A stretch of 64,000 bases of DNA, taken from positions 138,206,731 to 138,270,730 of the forward strand of contig JBAIZL010000006.1 of assembly GCA_036971475.1 (NCBI GenBank). The letters are read 5' to 3'. Both the position numbers and the translations under genes were made by a program. Every line of letters starts with the position of its first letter. Within the stretch, counting starts at the first letter, position 1. This DNA is from Prosapia bicincta. Lineage: Eukaryota; Arthropoda; Insecta; Hemiptera; Cercopidae. The notes below the pieces were generated by a model. It searched no databases. It worked only from the letters and a program-made list of their open reading frames with translations, and was not told the DNA's origin. Of the stretch, positions 31,968 through 47,293 are shown piece by piece.

Positions 31968-34900
31968 GGTATGTATTCACATCTTATTACATAGGCTACT
32001 TAGTCTGAGTGGTAAACTATAGTCACTGTTACCAGCCTCTCCATGTTTCCATCTAATGACTTTCTGTGTTTAATAGTATCAGGTGTGTATTCACTTCTTA
32101 TTATATAGGCTACTTTGTCTGTGTGATAAACTATAGTCACTGTTACCAGCCTCTCCATGTTTCCATCTAATGACTTTCTGTGTTTAATAGTATCAGGTGT
32201 ATTCACTTCTTATTACATATGCTACTTAGTCTAAGTAGTTAAGTATATTCACTGTTACCAGCCTCTCCATGTTTCCTTCTCATGACCTTCTGTGTTTAAT
32301 AGTATCAGGTGTGTATACACTTCTTATTACATAGGCTACTTTGTCTGTGTGATAAACTATAGTCACTGTTACCAGCCTCTCCATGTTTCCATCTAATGAC
32401 TTTCTGTGTTTAATAGTATCAGGTGTATTCACTTCTTATTACATATGCTACTTAGTCTAAGTAGTTAAGTATATTCACTGTTACCTACCTCTCCATGTTT
32501 CCTTCTCATGACTTCCTGTGTTTAATAGTATGAGGCGTGTAATCACTTCTTATTACATAGGCTACTTAGTCTAAGTTGTAGAGTATACTCACTGTTACCA
32601 GCCTCTCCATGTTTCCATCTGATGACTTTCTGTGTTTAATAGTATCAGGTGTGTACTCACATCTTATTACATAGGCTACTTAGTCTGAGTGGTAAAGTAT
32701 AGGCACTTTTACCAGCCTCTCCATGTTTCCATCTGATGACTTTCTGTGTTTAATAGTATCAGGTGTGTATTCACTTCTTATTACATAGGCTACTTAGTCT
32801 AAGTGGTAGAGTATACTCACTGTTACCAGCCTCTCCATGTTTCCATCTGATGACTTTCTGTGTTTAATAGTATCAGGTGTGTAATCACATCTTATTACAT
32901 AGGCTACTTAGTCTAAGTAGTAAACTATACTCACTGTTACCAGCCTCTCCATGTTTGTTTCTCATGACTTTCTGTGTTTAATAGTATCAGGTGTGTATTT
33001 ACTTCTTATTATATAGGCTACTTAGTCTAAGTAGTAAAGTATACTCACTGTTACCAGCCTCTCCATGTTTCCTTCTCATGACTTTCTGTGTTTAATAGTA
33101 TCAGGCGTGTATTCACTTCTTATTACATAGGCTACTTAGTCTAAGTGGTAGAGTATACTCACTTATACCAGCCTCTCAATGTTTCCATCTAATGACTCTG
33201 TGTTTAATAGTATCAGGCGCGTATACACTTCTTTTTACATAGGCTACTTAGTCTAAGTAGTTAAGTATACTCACTGTTACCAGCCTCTCCATGTTTCTAT
33301 CTGGCGACTTTCTGTGTTTAATATTATCAGGTGTGTATTCACTTCTTATTACATAGGCTACTTAGTCTGAGTGGGAAAGTATAGTTACTGTTACCAGCCT
33401 CTCCATGTTTCTATCTGGCGACTTTCTGTGTTTAATATTATCAGGTGTGTATTCACTTCTTATTACATAGGCTACTTAGTCTGAGTGGTGAACTATAGTC
33501 ACTGTTACCAGCCTCTCCATGTTTCTATCTGATGACTTTCTGTGTGTAATAGTATAAGGTTTGTATTCACATATTATTACATAGGCTACTTAGTCTGAGT
33601 GGCAAAGTATAGTTACTGTTACCAGCCTCTCCATGTTTCCATCTGATGACTTTCTGTGTTTAATAGTATCAGGTGTGTATTCACATCTTATTACATAGGC
33701 TACTTAGTCTGAGTGGTAAACTATAGTTACTGTTACCAGCCTCTCCATGTTTCCATCTGATGACTTTCTGTGTTTAATAGTATCAGGTGTGTATTCACAT
33801 CTTAATTCATAGGCTACTTAGTCTGAGTGGTAAACTATAGTCACTGTTACCAGCCTCTCCGTGTTTCCATCTGATGACTTTCTGTGTGTAATAGTATAAG
33901 GTGTGTACTCACTTCTTATTACATAGGCTACCTAGTCTGAGTGGTAAATTATACTTACTGTTACCAGCCTCTCCATGTTTCCATCTAATGATTTTCTGTG
34001 TTTAATATTATCAGGTGTATATGAACTTCTTATTACATACGCTACTTAGTCTCAGTAGTAAAGTATAGTCACTGTTACCAGCCTCTCCATGTTTCCATCT
34101 GATGACTTTCTGTGTCTAATAGTATCAGGTGTGTATTCACATCTTATTACATAGGCTACTTAGTCCGAGTGGTAAAGTATAGTCACTGTTACCAGCCTCT
34201 CCATGTTTCCATCTAACGACTTTCTGTGTTTAATAGTATCAGGTGTATTCACTTCTTATTACATAGGCTACTTAGTCTGAGTGGCAAAGTATAGTCACTG
34301 TTACCAGCCTCTCCATGTTTCCATCTGATGACTTTCTGTGTTTAATAGTATCAGGTGTGTATTCACATCTTATTACATAGACTACTTAGTCTGAGTGGTA
34401 AACTATAGTCACTGTTACCAGCCTCTCCATGTTTCCATCTAATGTCTTTCTGTGTTTAATAGTATCAGGTGTGTATTCACTTCTTATTATATAGGCTACT
34501 TATTCTAAGTAGTAAAGTATACTCACTGTTACCAGCCTCTCCATGTTTCCTTCTCATGACCTTCTGTGTTTAATAGTATCAGGTGTGTATACACTTCTTA
34601 TTACATAGGCTACTTAATCTGAGTGGTAAAGTATAGTCACTGTTACCAGCCTCTCCATGTTTCCATCTGATGACTTTCTGTGTCTAATATTATCAGGTGT
34701 GTATTCACATCTTATTACATAGGCTACTTAGACTGAGTGGTAAAGTATAGTCGTTGTTACCAGCCTCTCCATGTTTCCATCTAATGACTTTCTGTGTTTA
34801 ATAGTATCAGGTGTATTCACTTCCTAATACATAGGCTACTTACTCTGAGTGGCAAAGTATAGTCACTGTTACCAGCCTCTCCATGTTTCCATCTGATGAC

Positions 34901-35599
34901 TTTCTGTGTCTAATATTATCAGGTGTGTATTCACATCTTATTACATAGGCTACTTAGACTGAGTGGTAAAGTATAGTCACTGTTACCAGCCTCTCCATGT
35001 TTCCATCTAATGACTTTCTGTGTTTAATAGTATCAGGTGTATTCACTTCTTATTACATAGGCTACTTACTCTGAGTGGCAAAGTATAGTCACTGTTACCA
35101 GCCTCTCCATGTTTCCATCTTATGACTTTCTGTGTGTAATAGTATCAGGTGTGTATTCACTTCTTATTACCTTGCCTACTTAGTATGAGTGGTAAAGTAT
35201 AGTCACTGTTACCAGCCTCTCCATGTTTCCATCTTATGAATTTCTGTGTGTAATAGTATCAGGTGTATTCACTTCTTATTACATAGGCTACTTAGTCTGA
35301 GTGGTAAAGTATAGTCACTGTTACCAGCCTCTCCATGTTTCTATCTGATCACTTTCTGTGTTTCATATTATCAGGTGTGTATTCACATCTTATTACATAG
35401 GCTACTTAGTTTGAGTGGTAAAGTATACTCACTGTTACCTGTCTCTCCATATTTCCTTCTTATGGCTTTCTGTGTTTAATGGTATCAGGTGTATACACTT
35501 CTTATTACATAGGCTACTTAGTCTGAGTGGCAAAGTATAGTCACTGTTACCAGCCTCTCCATGTTTCCATCTGATGACTTTCTGTGTTTAATAGTATCA
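31968..35599. repeat. 114-bp satellite, higher-order repeat block 1
   Basis: First copy of a ~3.6-kb block of about 32 monomers. Diagnostic variants in order: GGTATGTATTCAC, TTTGTCTGTGTGATAAAC (twice), GGCGCGTATACAC, ATCTGGCGAC (twice), ATATGAACTTC, CTTGCCTACTTAGTATG (35171), ATCTGATCAC, ACCTGTCTCTCC. The next block begins 3632 bp later. Compared with block 2 it has one additional GGCGAC unit and lacks two units. Confidence 0.88.
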
Positions 35600-38500
35600 G
35601 GTATGTATTCACATCTTATTACATAGGCTACTTAGTCTGAGTGGTAAACTATAGTCACTGTTACCAGCCTCTCCATGTTTCCATCTAATGACTTTCTGTG
35701 TTTAATAGTATCAGGTGTGTATTCACTTCTTATTATATAGGCTACTTTGTCTGTGTGATAAACTATAGTCACTGTTACCAGCCTCTCCATGTTTCCATCT
35801 AATGACTTTCTGTGTTTAATAGTATCAGGTGTATTCACTTCTTATTACATATGCTACTTAGTCTAAGTAGTTAAGTATATTCACTGTTACCAGCCTCTCC
35901 ATGTTTCCTTCTCATGACCTTCTGTGTTTAATAGTATCAGGTGTGTATACACTTCTTATTACATAGGCTACTTTGTCTGTGTGATAAACTATAGTCACTG
36001 TTACCAGCCTCTCCATGTTTCCATCTAATGACTTTCTGTGTTTAATAGTATCAGGTGTATTCACTTCTTATTACATATGCTACTTAGTCTAAGTAGTTAA
36101 GTATATTCACTGTTACCTACCTCTCCATGTTTCCTTCTCATGACTTCCTGTGTTTAATAGTATGAGGCGTGTAATCACTTCTTATTACATAGGCTACTTA
36201 GTCTAAGTTGTAGAGTATACTCACTGTTACCAGCCTCTCCATGTTTCCATCTGATGACTTTCTGTGTTTAATAGTATCAGGTGTGTACTCACATCTTATT
36301 ACATAGGCTACTTAGTCTGAGTGGTAAAGTATAGGCACTTTTACCAGCCTCTCCATGTTTCCATCTGATGACTTTCTGTGTTTAATAGTATCAGGTGTGT
36401 ATTCACTTCTTATTACATAGGCTACTTAGTCTAAGTGGTAGAGTATACTCACTGTTACCAGCCTCTCCATGTTTCCATCTGATGACTTTCTTTGTTTAAT
36501 AGTATCAGGTGTGTAATCACATCTTATTACATAGGCTACTTAGTCTAAGTAGTAAACTATACTCACTGTTACCAGCCTCTCCATGTTTGTTTCTCATGAC
36601 TTTCTGTGTTTAATAGTATCAGGTGTGTATTTACTTCTTATTATATAGGCTACTTAGTCTAAGTAGTAAAGTATACTCACTGTTACCAGCCTCTCCATGT
36701 TTCCTTCTCATGACTTTCTGTGTTTAATAGTATCAGGCGTGTATTCACTTCTTATTACATAGGCTACTTAGTCTAAGTGGTAGAGTATACTCACTTATAC
36801 CAGCCTCTCAATGTTTCCATCTAATGACTCTGTGTTTAATAGTATCAGGCGCGTATACACTTCTTATTACATAGGCTACTTAGTCTAAGTAGTTAAGTAT
36901 ACTCACTGTTACCAGCCTCTCCATGTTTCTATCTGGCGACTTTCTGTGTTTAATATTATCAGGTGTGTATTCACTTCTTATTACATAGGCTACTTAGTCT
37001 GAGTGGTGAACTATAGTCACTGTTACCAGCCTCTCCATGTTTCTATCTGATGACTTTCTGTGTGTAATAGTATAAGGTTTGTATTCACATATTATTACAT
37101 AGGCTACTTAGTCTGAGTGGCAAAGTATAGTTACTGTTACCAGCCTCTCCATGTTTCCATCTGATGACTTTCTGTGTTTAATAGTATCAGGTGTGTATTC
37201 ACATCTTATTACATAGGCTACTTAGTCTGAGTGGTAAACTATAGTTACTGTTACCAGCCTCTCCATGTTTCCATCTGATGACTTTCTGTGTTTAATAGTA
37301 TCAGGTGTGTATTCACATCTTATTACATAGGCTAATTAGTCTGAGTAGTAAAGAATACTCACTGTTACCAGACTCTTCATGTTTCCATCTGTTGAGTTTC
37401 TGTGTTAATAATATTATCAGGTGTTAATGCACTTCTTATTATATAGGCTACTTAGTCTAAGTGGTAAAGTATAGTAACTGTTACCAGTCTCTCCATGTTT
37501 CCATCTGATTACTTTCTGTGGTTAATAGTATCAGGTGTGGATTCACTTCTTAATTCATAGGCTACTTAGTCTGAGTGGTAAACTATAGTCACTGTTACCA
37601 GCCTCTCCGTGTTTCCATCTGATGACTTTCTGTGTGTAATAGTATAAGGTGTGTACTCACTTCTTATTACATAGGCTACCTAGTCTGAGTGGTAAATTAT
37701 ACTTACTGTTACCAGCCTCTCCATGTTTCCATCTAATGATTTTCTGTGTTTAATATTATCAGGTGTATATGAACTTCTTATTACATACGCTACTTAGTCT
37801 CAGTAGTAAAGTATAGTCACTGTTACCAGCCTCTCCATGTTTCCATCTGATGACTTTCTGTGTCTAATAGTATCAGGTGTGTATTCACATCTTATTACAT
37901 AGGCTACTTAGTCCGAGTGGTAAAGTATAGTCACTGTTACCAGCCTCTCCATGTTTCCATCTAACGACTTTCTGTGTTTAATAGTATCAGGTGTATTCAC
38001 TTCTTATTACATAGGCTACTTAGTCTGAGTGGCAAAGTATAGTCACTGTTACCAGCCTCTCCATGTTTCCATCTGATGACTTTCTGTGTTTAATAGTATC
38101 AGGTGTTTATGCACTTCTTGTTACATAGACTACTTAGTCTGAGTGGTAAACTATAGTCACTGTTACCAGCCTCTCCATGTTTCCATCTAATGTCTTTCTG
38201 TGTTTAATAGTATCAGGTGTGTATTCACTTCTTATTATATAGGCTACTTATTCTAAGTAGTAAAGTATACTCACTGTTACCAGCCTCTCCATGTTTCCTT
38301 CTCATGACCTTCTGTGTTTAATAGTATCAGGTGTGTATACACTTCTTATTACATAGGCTACTTAATCTGAGTGGTAAAGTATAGTCACTGTTACCAGCCT
38401 CTCCATGTTTCCATCTGATGACTTTCTGTGTCTAATATTATCAGGTGTGTATTCACATCTTATTACATAGGCTACTTAGACTGAGTGGTAAAGTATAGTC

Positions 38501-41500
38501 GTTGTTACCAGCCTCTCCATGTTTCCATCTAATGACTTTCTGTGTTTAATAGTATCAGGTGTATTCACTTCCTAATACATAGGCTACTTACTCTGAGTGG
38601 CAAAGTATAGTCACTGTTACCAGCCTCTCCATGTTTCCATCTGATGACTTTCTGTGTCTAATATTATCAGGTGTGTATTCACATCTTATTACATAGGCTA
38701 CTTAGACTGAGTGGTAAAGTATAGTCACTGTTACCAGCCTCTCCATGTTTCCATCTAATGACTTTCTGTGTTTAATAGTATCAGGTGTATTCACTTCTTA
38801 TTACATAGGCTACTTACTCTGAGTGGCAAAGTATAGTCACTGTTACCAGCCTCTCCATGTTTCCATCTTATGACTTTCTGTGTGTAATAGTATCAGGTGT
38901 GTATTCACTTCTTATTACCTTGCCTACTTAGTATGAGTGGTAAAGTATAGTCACTGTTACCAGCCTCTCCATGTTTCCATCTTATGACTTTCTGTGTGTA
39001 ATAGTATCAGGTGTATTCACTTCTTATTACATAGGCTACTTAGTCTGAGTGGTAAAGTATAGTCACTGTTACCAGCCTCTCCATGTTTCTATCTGATCAC
39101 TTTCTGTGTTTCATATTATCAGGTGTGTATTCACATCTTATTACATAGGCTACTTAGTTTGAGTGGTAAAGTATACTCACTGTTACCTGTCTCTCCATAT
39201 TTCCTTCTTATGGCTTTCTGTGTTTAATGGTATCAGGTGTATTCACTTCTTATTACATAGGCTACTTAGTCTGAGTGGTGAACTATAGTCACTGTTACCA
39301 GCCTCTCCATGTTTCTATCTGATGACTTTCTGTGTGTAATAGTATAAGGTTTGTATTCACATATTATTACATAGGCTACTTAGTCTGAGTGGCAAAGTAT
39401 AGTTACTGTTACCAGCCTCTCCATGTTTCTATCTGATCACTTTCTGTGTTTCATATTATCAGGTGTGTATTCACATCTTATTACATAGGCTACTTAGTTT
39501 GAGTGGTAAAGTATACTCACTGTTACCTGTCTCTCCATATTTCCTTCTTATGGCTTTCTGTGTTTAATGGTATCAGGTGTATTCACTTCTTATTACATAG
39601 GCTACTTAGTCTGAGTGGTAAAGTATAGGCACTTTTACCAGCCTCTCCATGTTTCCATCTGATGACTTTCTGTGTTTAATAGTATCAGGTGTGTATTCAC
39701 TTCTTATTACATAGGCTACTTAGTCTAAGTGGTAGAGTATACTCACTGTTACCAGCCTCTCCATGTTTCCATCTGATGACTTTCTGTGTTTAATAGTATC
39801 AGGTGTGTATACACTTCTTATTACATAGGCTACTTAATCTGAGTGGTAAAGTATAGTCACTGTTACCAGCCTCTCCATGTTTCCATCTGATGACTTTCTG
39901 TGTCTAATATTATCAGGTGTGTATTCACATCTTATTACATAGGCTACTTAGTCTGAGTGGGAAAGTATAGTTACTGTTACCAGCCTCTCCATGTTTCTAT
40001 CTGGCGACTTTCTGTGTTTAATATTATCAGGTGTGTATTCACTTCTTATTACATAGGCTACTTAGTCTGAGTGGTGAACTATAGTCACTGTTACCAGCCT
40101 CTCCATGTTTCTATCTGATGACTTTCTGTGTGTAATAGTATAAGGTTTGTATTCACATATTATTACATAGGCTACTTAGTCTGAGTGGCAAAGTATAGTT
40201 ACTGTTACCAGCCTCTCCATGTTTCCATCTGATGACTTTCTGTGTTTAATAGTATCAGGTGTGTATTCACATCTTATTACATAGGCTACTTAGTCTGAGT
40301 GGTAAACTATAGTTACTGTTACCAGCCTCTCCATGTTTCCATCTGATGACTTTCTGTGTTTAATAGTATCAGGTGTGTATTCACATCTTAATTCATAGGC
40401 TACTTAGTCTGAGTGGTAAACTATAGTCACTGTTACCAGCCTCTCCGTGTTTCCATCTGATGACTTTCTGTGTGTAATAGTATAAGGTGTGTACTCACTT
40501 CTTATTACATAGGCTACCTAGTCTGAGTGGTAAATTATACTTACTGTTACCAGCCTCTCCATGTTTCCATCTAATGATTTTCTGTGTTTAATATTATCAG
40601 GTGTATATGAACTTCTTATTACATACGCTACTTAGTCTCAGTAGTAAAGTATAGTCACTGTTACCAGCCTCTCCATGTTTCCATCTGATGACTTTCTGTG
40701 TCTAATAGTATCAGGTGTGTATTCACATCTTATTACATAGGCTACTTAGTCCGAGTGGTAAAGTATAGTCACTGTTACCAGCCTCTCCATGTTTCCATCT
40801 AACGACTTTCTGTGTTTAATAGTATCAGGTGTATTCACTTCTTATTACATAGGCTACTTAGTCTGAGTGGCAAAGTATAGTCACTGTTACCAGCCTCTCC
40901 ATGTTTCCATCTGATGACTTTCTGTGTTTAATAGTATCAGGTGTGTATTCACATCTTATTACATAGACTACTTAGTCTGAGTGGTAAACTATAGTCACTG
41001 TTACCAGCCTCTCCATGTTTCCATCTAATGTCTTTCTGTGTTTAATAGTATCAGGTGTGTATTCACTTCTTATTATATAGGCTACTTATTCTAAGTAGTA
41101 AAGTATACTCACTGTTACCAGCCTCTCCATGTTTCCTTCTCATGACCTTCTGTGTTTAATAGTATCAGGTGTGTATACACTTCTTATTACATAGGCTACT
41201 TAATCTGAGTGGTAAAGTATAGTCACTGTTACCAGCCTCTCCATGTTTCCATCTGATGACTTTCTGTGTCTAATATTATCAGGTGTGTATTCACATCTTA
41301 TTACATAGGCTACTTAGACTGAGTGGTAAAGTATAGTCGTTGTTACCAGCCTCTCCATGTTTCCATCTAATGACTTTCTGTGTTTAATAGTATCAGGTGT
41401 ATTCACTTCCTAATACATAGGCTACTTACTCTGAGTGGCAAAGTATAGTCACTGTTACCAGCCTCTCCATGTTTCCATCTGATGACTTTCTGTGTCTAAT

Positions 41501-42185
41501 ATTATCAGGTGTGTATTCACATCTTATTACATAGGCTACTTAGACTGAGTGGTAAAGTATAGTCACTGTTACCAGCCTCTCCATGTTTCCATCTAATGAC
41601 TTTCTGTGTTTAATAGTATCAGGTGTATTCACTTCTTATTACATAGGCTACTTACTCTGAGTGGCAAAGTATAGTCACTGTTACCAGCCTCTCCATGTTT
41701 CCATCTTATGACTTTCTGTGTGTAATAGTATCAGGTGTGTATTCACTTCTTATTACCTTGCCTACTTAGTATGAGTGGTAAAGTATAGTCACTGTTACCA
41801 GCCTCTCCATGTTTCCATCTTATGAATTTCTGTGTGTAATAGTATCAGGTGTATTCACTTCTTATTACATAGGCTACTTAGTCTGAGTGGTAAAGTATAG
41901 TCACTGTTACCAGCCTCTCCATGTTTCTATCTGATCACTTTCTGTGTTTCATATTATCAGGTGTGTATTCACATCTTATTACATAGGCTACTTAGTTTGA
42001 GTGGTAAAGTATACTCACTGTTACCTGTCTCTCCATATTTCCTTCTTATGGCTTTCTGTGTTTAATGGTATCAGGTGTATACACTTCTTATTACATAGGC
42101 TACTTAGTCTGAGTGGCAAAGTATAGTCACTGTTACCAGCCTCTCCATGTTTCCATCTGATGACTTTCTGTGTTTAATAGTATCA
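35600..42185. repeat. 114-bp satellite, block 2 plus chimeric partial block
   Basis: Block 2 runs to about 39240. The ATATGAAC and CTTGCC markers are offset 3748 bp from block 1, due to a net gain of one unit. From 39240 a chimeric stretch repeats the ATCTGATCAC/ACCTGTCTC units and jumps back through pieces of the block (39600-39960). It then re-enters at the GGCGAC unit and runs through most of the block a second time (markers 2838 bp further on). Confidence 0.85.
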
Positions 42186-45100
42186 GGTATGTATTCACAT
42201 CTTATTACATAGGCTACTTAGTCTGAGTGGTAAACTATAGTCACTGTTACCAGCCTCTCCATGTTTCCATCTAATGACTTTCTGTGTTTAATAGTATCAG
42301 GTGTGTATTCACTTCTTATTATATAGGCTACTTTGTCTGTGTGATAAACTATAGTCACTGTTACCAGCCTCTCCATGTTTCCATCTAATGACTTTCTGTG
42401 TTTAATAGTATCAGGTGTATTCACTTCTTATTACATATGCTACTTAGTCTAAGTAGTTAAGTATATTCACTGTTACCAGCCTCTCCATGTTTCCTTCTCA
42501 TGACCTTCTGTGTTTAATAGTATCAGGTGTGTATACACTTCTTATTACATAGGCTACTTTGTCTGTGTGATAAACTATAGTCACTGTTACCAGCCTCTCC
42601 ATGTTTCCATCTAATGACTTTCTGTGTTTAATAGTATCAGGTGTATTCACTTCTTATTACATATGCTACTTAGTCTAAGTAGTTAAGTATATTCACTGTT
42701 ACCTACCTCTCCATGTTTCCTTCTCATGACTTCCTGTGTTTAATAGTATGAGGCGTGTAATCACTTCTTATTACATAGGCTACTTAGTCTAAGTTGTAGA
42801 GTATACTCACTGTTACCAGCCTCTCCATGTTTCCATCTGATGACTTTCTGTGTTTAATAGTATCAGGTGTGTACTCACATCTTATTACATAGGCTACTTA
42901 GTCTGAGTGGTAAAGTATAGGCACTTTTACCAGCCTCTCCATGTTTCCATCTGATGACTTTCTGTGTTTAATAGTATCAGGTGTGTATTCACTTCTTATT
43001 ACATAGGCTACTTAGTCTAAGTGGTAGAGTATACTCACTGTTACCAGCCTCTCCATGTTTCCATCTGATGACTTTCTGTGTTTAATAGTATCAGGTGTGT
43101 AATCACATCTTATTACATAGGCTACTTAGTCTAAGTAGTAAACTATACTCACTGTTACCAGCCTCTCCATGTTTGTTTCTCATGACTTTCTGTGTTTAAT
43201 AGTATCAGGTGTGTATTTACTTCTTATTATATAGGCTACTTAGTCTAAGTAGTAAAGTATACTCACTGTTACCAGCCTCTCCATGTTTCCTTCTCATGAC
43301 TTTCTGTGTTTAATAGTATCAGGCGTGTATTCACTTCTTATTACATAGGCTACTTAGTCTAAGTGGTAGAGTATACTCACTTATACCAGCCTCTCAATGT
43401 TTCCATCTAATGACTCTGTGTTTAATAGTATCAGGCGCGTATACACTTCTTATTACATAGGCTACTTAGTCTAAGTAGTTAAGTATACTCACTGTTACCA
43501 GCCTCTCCATGTTTCTATCTGGCGACTTTCTGTGTTTAATATTATCAGGTGTGTATTCACTTCTTATTACATAGGCTACTTAGTCTGAGTGGTGAACTAT
43601 AGTCACTGTTACCAGCCTCTCCATGTTTCTATCTGATGACTTTCTGTGTGTAATAGTATAAGGTTTGTATTCACATATTATTACATAGGCTACTTAGTCT
43701 GAGTGGCAAAGTATAGTTACTGTTACCAGCCTCTCCATGTTTCCATCTGATGACTTTCTGTGTTTAATAGTATCAGGTGTGTATTCACATCTTATTACAT
43801 AGGCTACTTAGTCTGAGTGGTAAACTATAGTTACTGTTACCAGCCTCTCCATGTTTCCATCTGATGACTTTCTGTGTTTAATAGTATCAGGTGTGTATTC
43901 ACATCTTATTACATAGGCTAATTAGTCTGAGTAGTAAAGAATACTCACTGTTACCAGACTCTTCATGTTTCCATCTGTTGAGTTTCTGTGTTAATAATAT
44001 TATCAGGTGTTAATGCACTTCTTATTATATAGGCTACTTAGTCTAAGTGGTAAAGTATAGTAACTGTTACCAGTCTCTCCATGTTTCCATCTGATTACTT
44101 TCTGTGGTTAATAGTATCAGGTGTGGATTCACTTCTTAATTCATAGGCTACTTAGTCTGAGTGGTAAACTATAGTCACTGTTACCAGCCTCTCCGTGTTT
44201 CCATCTGATGACTTTCTGTGTGTAATAGTATAAGGTGTGTACTCACTTCTTATTACATAGGCTACCTAGTCTGAGTGGTAAATTATACTTACTGTTACCA
44301 GCCTCTCCATGTTTCCATCTAATGATTTTCTGTGTTTAATATTATCAGGTGTATATGAACTTCTTATTACATACGCTACTTAGTCTCAGTAGTAAAGTAT
44401 AGTCACTGTTACCAGCCTCTCCATGTTTCCATCTGATGACTTTCTGTGTCTAATAGTATCAGGTGTGTATTCACATCTTATTACATAGGCTACTTAGTCC
44501 GAGTGGTAAAGTATAGTCACTGTTACCAGCCTCTCCATGTTTCCATCTAACGACTTTCTGTGTTTAATAGTATCAGGTGTATTCACTTCTTATTACATAG
44601 GCTACTTAGTCTGAGTGGGAAAGTATAGTCACTGTTACCAGCCTCTCCATGTTTCCATCTGATGACTTTCTGTGTTTAATAGTATCAGGTGTTTATGCAC
44701 TTCTTGTTACATAGACTACTTAGTCTGAGTGGTAAACTATAGTCACTGTTACCAGCCTCTCCATGTTTCCATCTAATGTCTTTCTGTGTTTAATAGTATC
44801 AGGTGTGTATTCACTTCTTATTATATAGGCTACTTATTCTAAGTAGTAAAGTATACTCACTGTTACCAGCCTCTCCATGTTTCCTTCTCATGACCTTCTG
44901 TGTTTAATAGTATCAGGTGTGTATACACTTCTTATTACATAGGCTACTTAATCTGAGTGGTAAAGTATAGTCACTGTTACCAGCCTCTCCATGTTTCCAT
45001 CTGATGACTTTCTGTGTCTAATATTATCAGGTGTGTATTCACATCTTATTACATAGGCTACTTAGACTGAGTGGTAAAGTATAGTCGTTGTTACCAGCCT

Positions 45101-47293
45101 CTCCATGTTTCCATCTAATGACTTTCTGTGTTTAATAGTATCAGGTGTATTCACTTCCTAATACATAGGCTACTTACTCTGAGTGGCAAAGTATAGTCAC
45201 TGTTACCAGCCTCTCCATGTTTCCATCTGATGACTTTCTGTGTCTAATATTATCAGGTGTGTATTCACATCTTATTACATAGGCTACTTAGACTGAGTGG
45301 TAAAGTATAGTCACTGTTACCAGCCTCTCCATGTTTCCATCTAATGACTTTCTGTGTTTAATAGTATCAGGTGTATTCACTTCTTATTACATAGGCTACT
45401 TACTCTGAGTGGCAAAGTATAGTCACTGTTACCAGCCTCTCCATGTTTCCATCTTATGACTTTCTGTGTGTAATAGTATCAGGTGTGTATTCACTTCTTA
45501 TTACCTTGCCTACTTAGTATGAGTGGTAAAGTATAGTCACTGTTACCAGCCTCTCCATGTTTCCATCTTATGACTTTCTGTGTGTAATAGTATCAGGTGT
45601 ATTCACTTCTTATTACATAGGCTACTTAGTCTGAGTGGTAAAGTATAGTCACTGTTACCAGCCTCTCCATGTTTCTATCTGATCACTTTCTGTGTTTCAT
45701 ATTATCAGGTGTGTATTCACATCTTATTACATAGGCTACTTAGTTTGAGTGGTAAAGTATACTCACTGTTACCTGTCTCTCCATATTTCCTTCTTATGGC
45801 TTTCTGTGTTTAATGGTATCAGGTGTATTCACTTCTTATTACATAGGCTACTTAGTCTGAGTGGTGAACTATAGTCACTGTTACCAGCCTCTCCATGTTT
45901 CTATCTGATGACTTTCTGTGTGTAATAGTATAAGGTTTGTATTCACATATTATTACATAGGCTACTTAGTCTGAGTGGCAAAGTATAGTTACTGTTACCA
46001 GCCTCTCCATGTTTCTATCTGATCACTTTCTGTGTTTCATATTATCAGGTGTGTATTCACATCTTATTACATAGGCTACTTAGTTTGAGTGGTAAAGTAT
46101 ACTCACTGTTACCTGTCTCTCCATATTTCCTTCTTATGGCTTTCTGTGTTTAATGGTATCAGGTGTATTCACTTCTTATTACATAGGCTACTTAGTCTGA
46201 GTGGTAAAGTATAGGCACTTTTACCAGCCTCTCCATGTTTCCATCTGATGACTTTCTGTGTTTAATAGTATCAGGTGTGTATTCACTTCTTATTACATAG
46301 GCTACTTAGTCTAAGTGGTAGAGTATACTCACTGTTACCAGCCTCTCCATGTTTCCATCTGATGACTTTCTGTGTTTAATAGTATCAGGTGTGTATACAC
46401 TTCTTATTACATAGGCTACTTAATCTGAGTGGTAAAGTATAGTCACTGTTACCAGCCTCTCCATGTTTCCATCTGATGACTTTCTGTGTCTAATATTATC
46501 AGGTGTGTATTCACATCTTATTACATAGGCTACTTAGACTGAGTGGTAAAGTATAGTCGTTGTTACCAGCCTCTCCATGTTTCCATCTAATGACTTTCTG
46601 TGTTTAATAGTATCAGGTGTATTCACTTCCTAATACATAGGCTACTTACTCTGAGTGGCAAAGTATAGTCACTGTTACCAGCCTCTCCATGTTTCCATCT
46701 GATGACTTTCTGTGTCTAATATTATCAGGTGTGTATTCACATCTTATTACATAGGCTACTTAGACTGAGTGGCAAAGTATAGTCACTGTTACCAGCCTCT
46801 CCATGTTTCCATCTTATGACTTTCTGTGTGTAATAGTATCAGGTGTGTATTCACTTCTTATTACCTTGCCTACTTAGTATGAGTGGTAAAGTATAGTCAC
46901 TGTTACCAGCCTCTCCATGTTTCCATCTTATGACTTTCTGTGTGTAATAGTATCAGGTGTATTCACTTCTTATTACATAGGCTACTTAGTCTGAGTGGTA
47001 AAGTATAGTCACTGTTACCAGCCTCTCCATGTTTCTATCTGATCACTTTCTGTGTTTCATATTATCAGGTGTGTATTCACATCTTATTACATAGGCTACT
47101 TAGTTTGAGTGGTAAAGTATACTCACTGTTACCTGTCTCTCCATATTTCCTTCTTATGGCTTTCTGTGTTTAATGGTATCAGGTGTATACACTTCTTATT
47201 ACATAGGCTACTTAGTCTGAGTGGCAAAGTATAGTCACTGTTACCAGCCTCTCCATGTTTCCATCTGATGACTTTCTGTGTTTAATAGTATCA
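42186..47293. repeat. 114-bp satellite, block 3 plus chimeric partial block
   Basis: The same order as block 2 with identical marker spacing (block start to CTTGCC is 3287 bp from the equivalent reference point in both). At about 45826 it enters the same chimeric junction as 39240, then returns after a shorter piece, with the CTTGCC marker at 45505 and again at 46865. Sharing of the junction shows that the chimeric structure itself was duplicated. Confidence 0.85.

Noticed and set aside
32000..32206. Identical 68-codon open frames on the minus strand at 32000, 35632, 42218 and 47326 as possible small genes
   Set aside because: They are two 114-bp satellite monomers read through; 114 is divisible by three, so frames stay open unless a 112-bp unit intervenes. 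Their identity reflects the higher-order repeat, not protein conservation.
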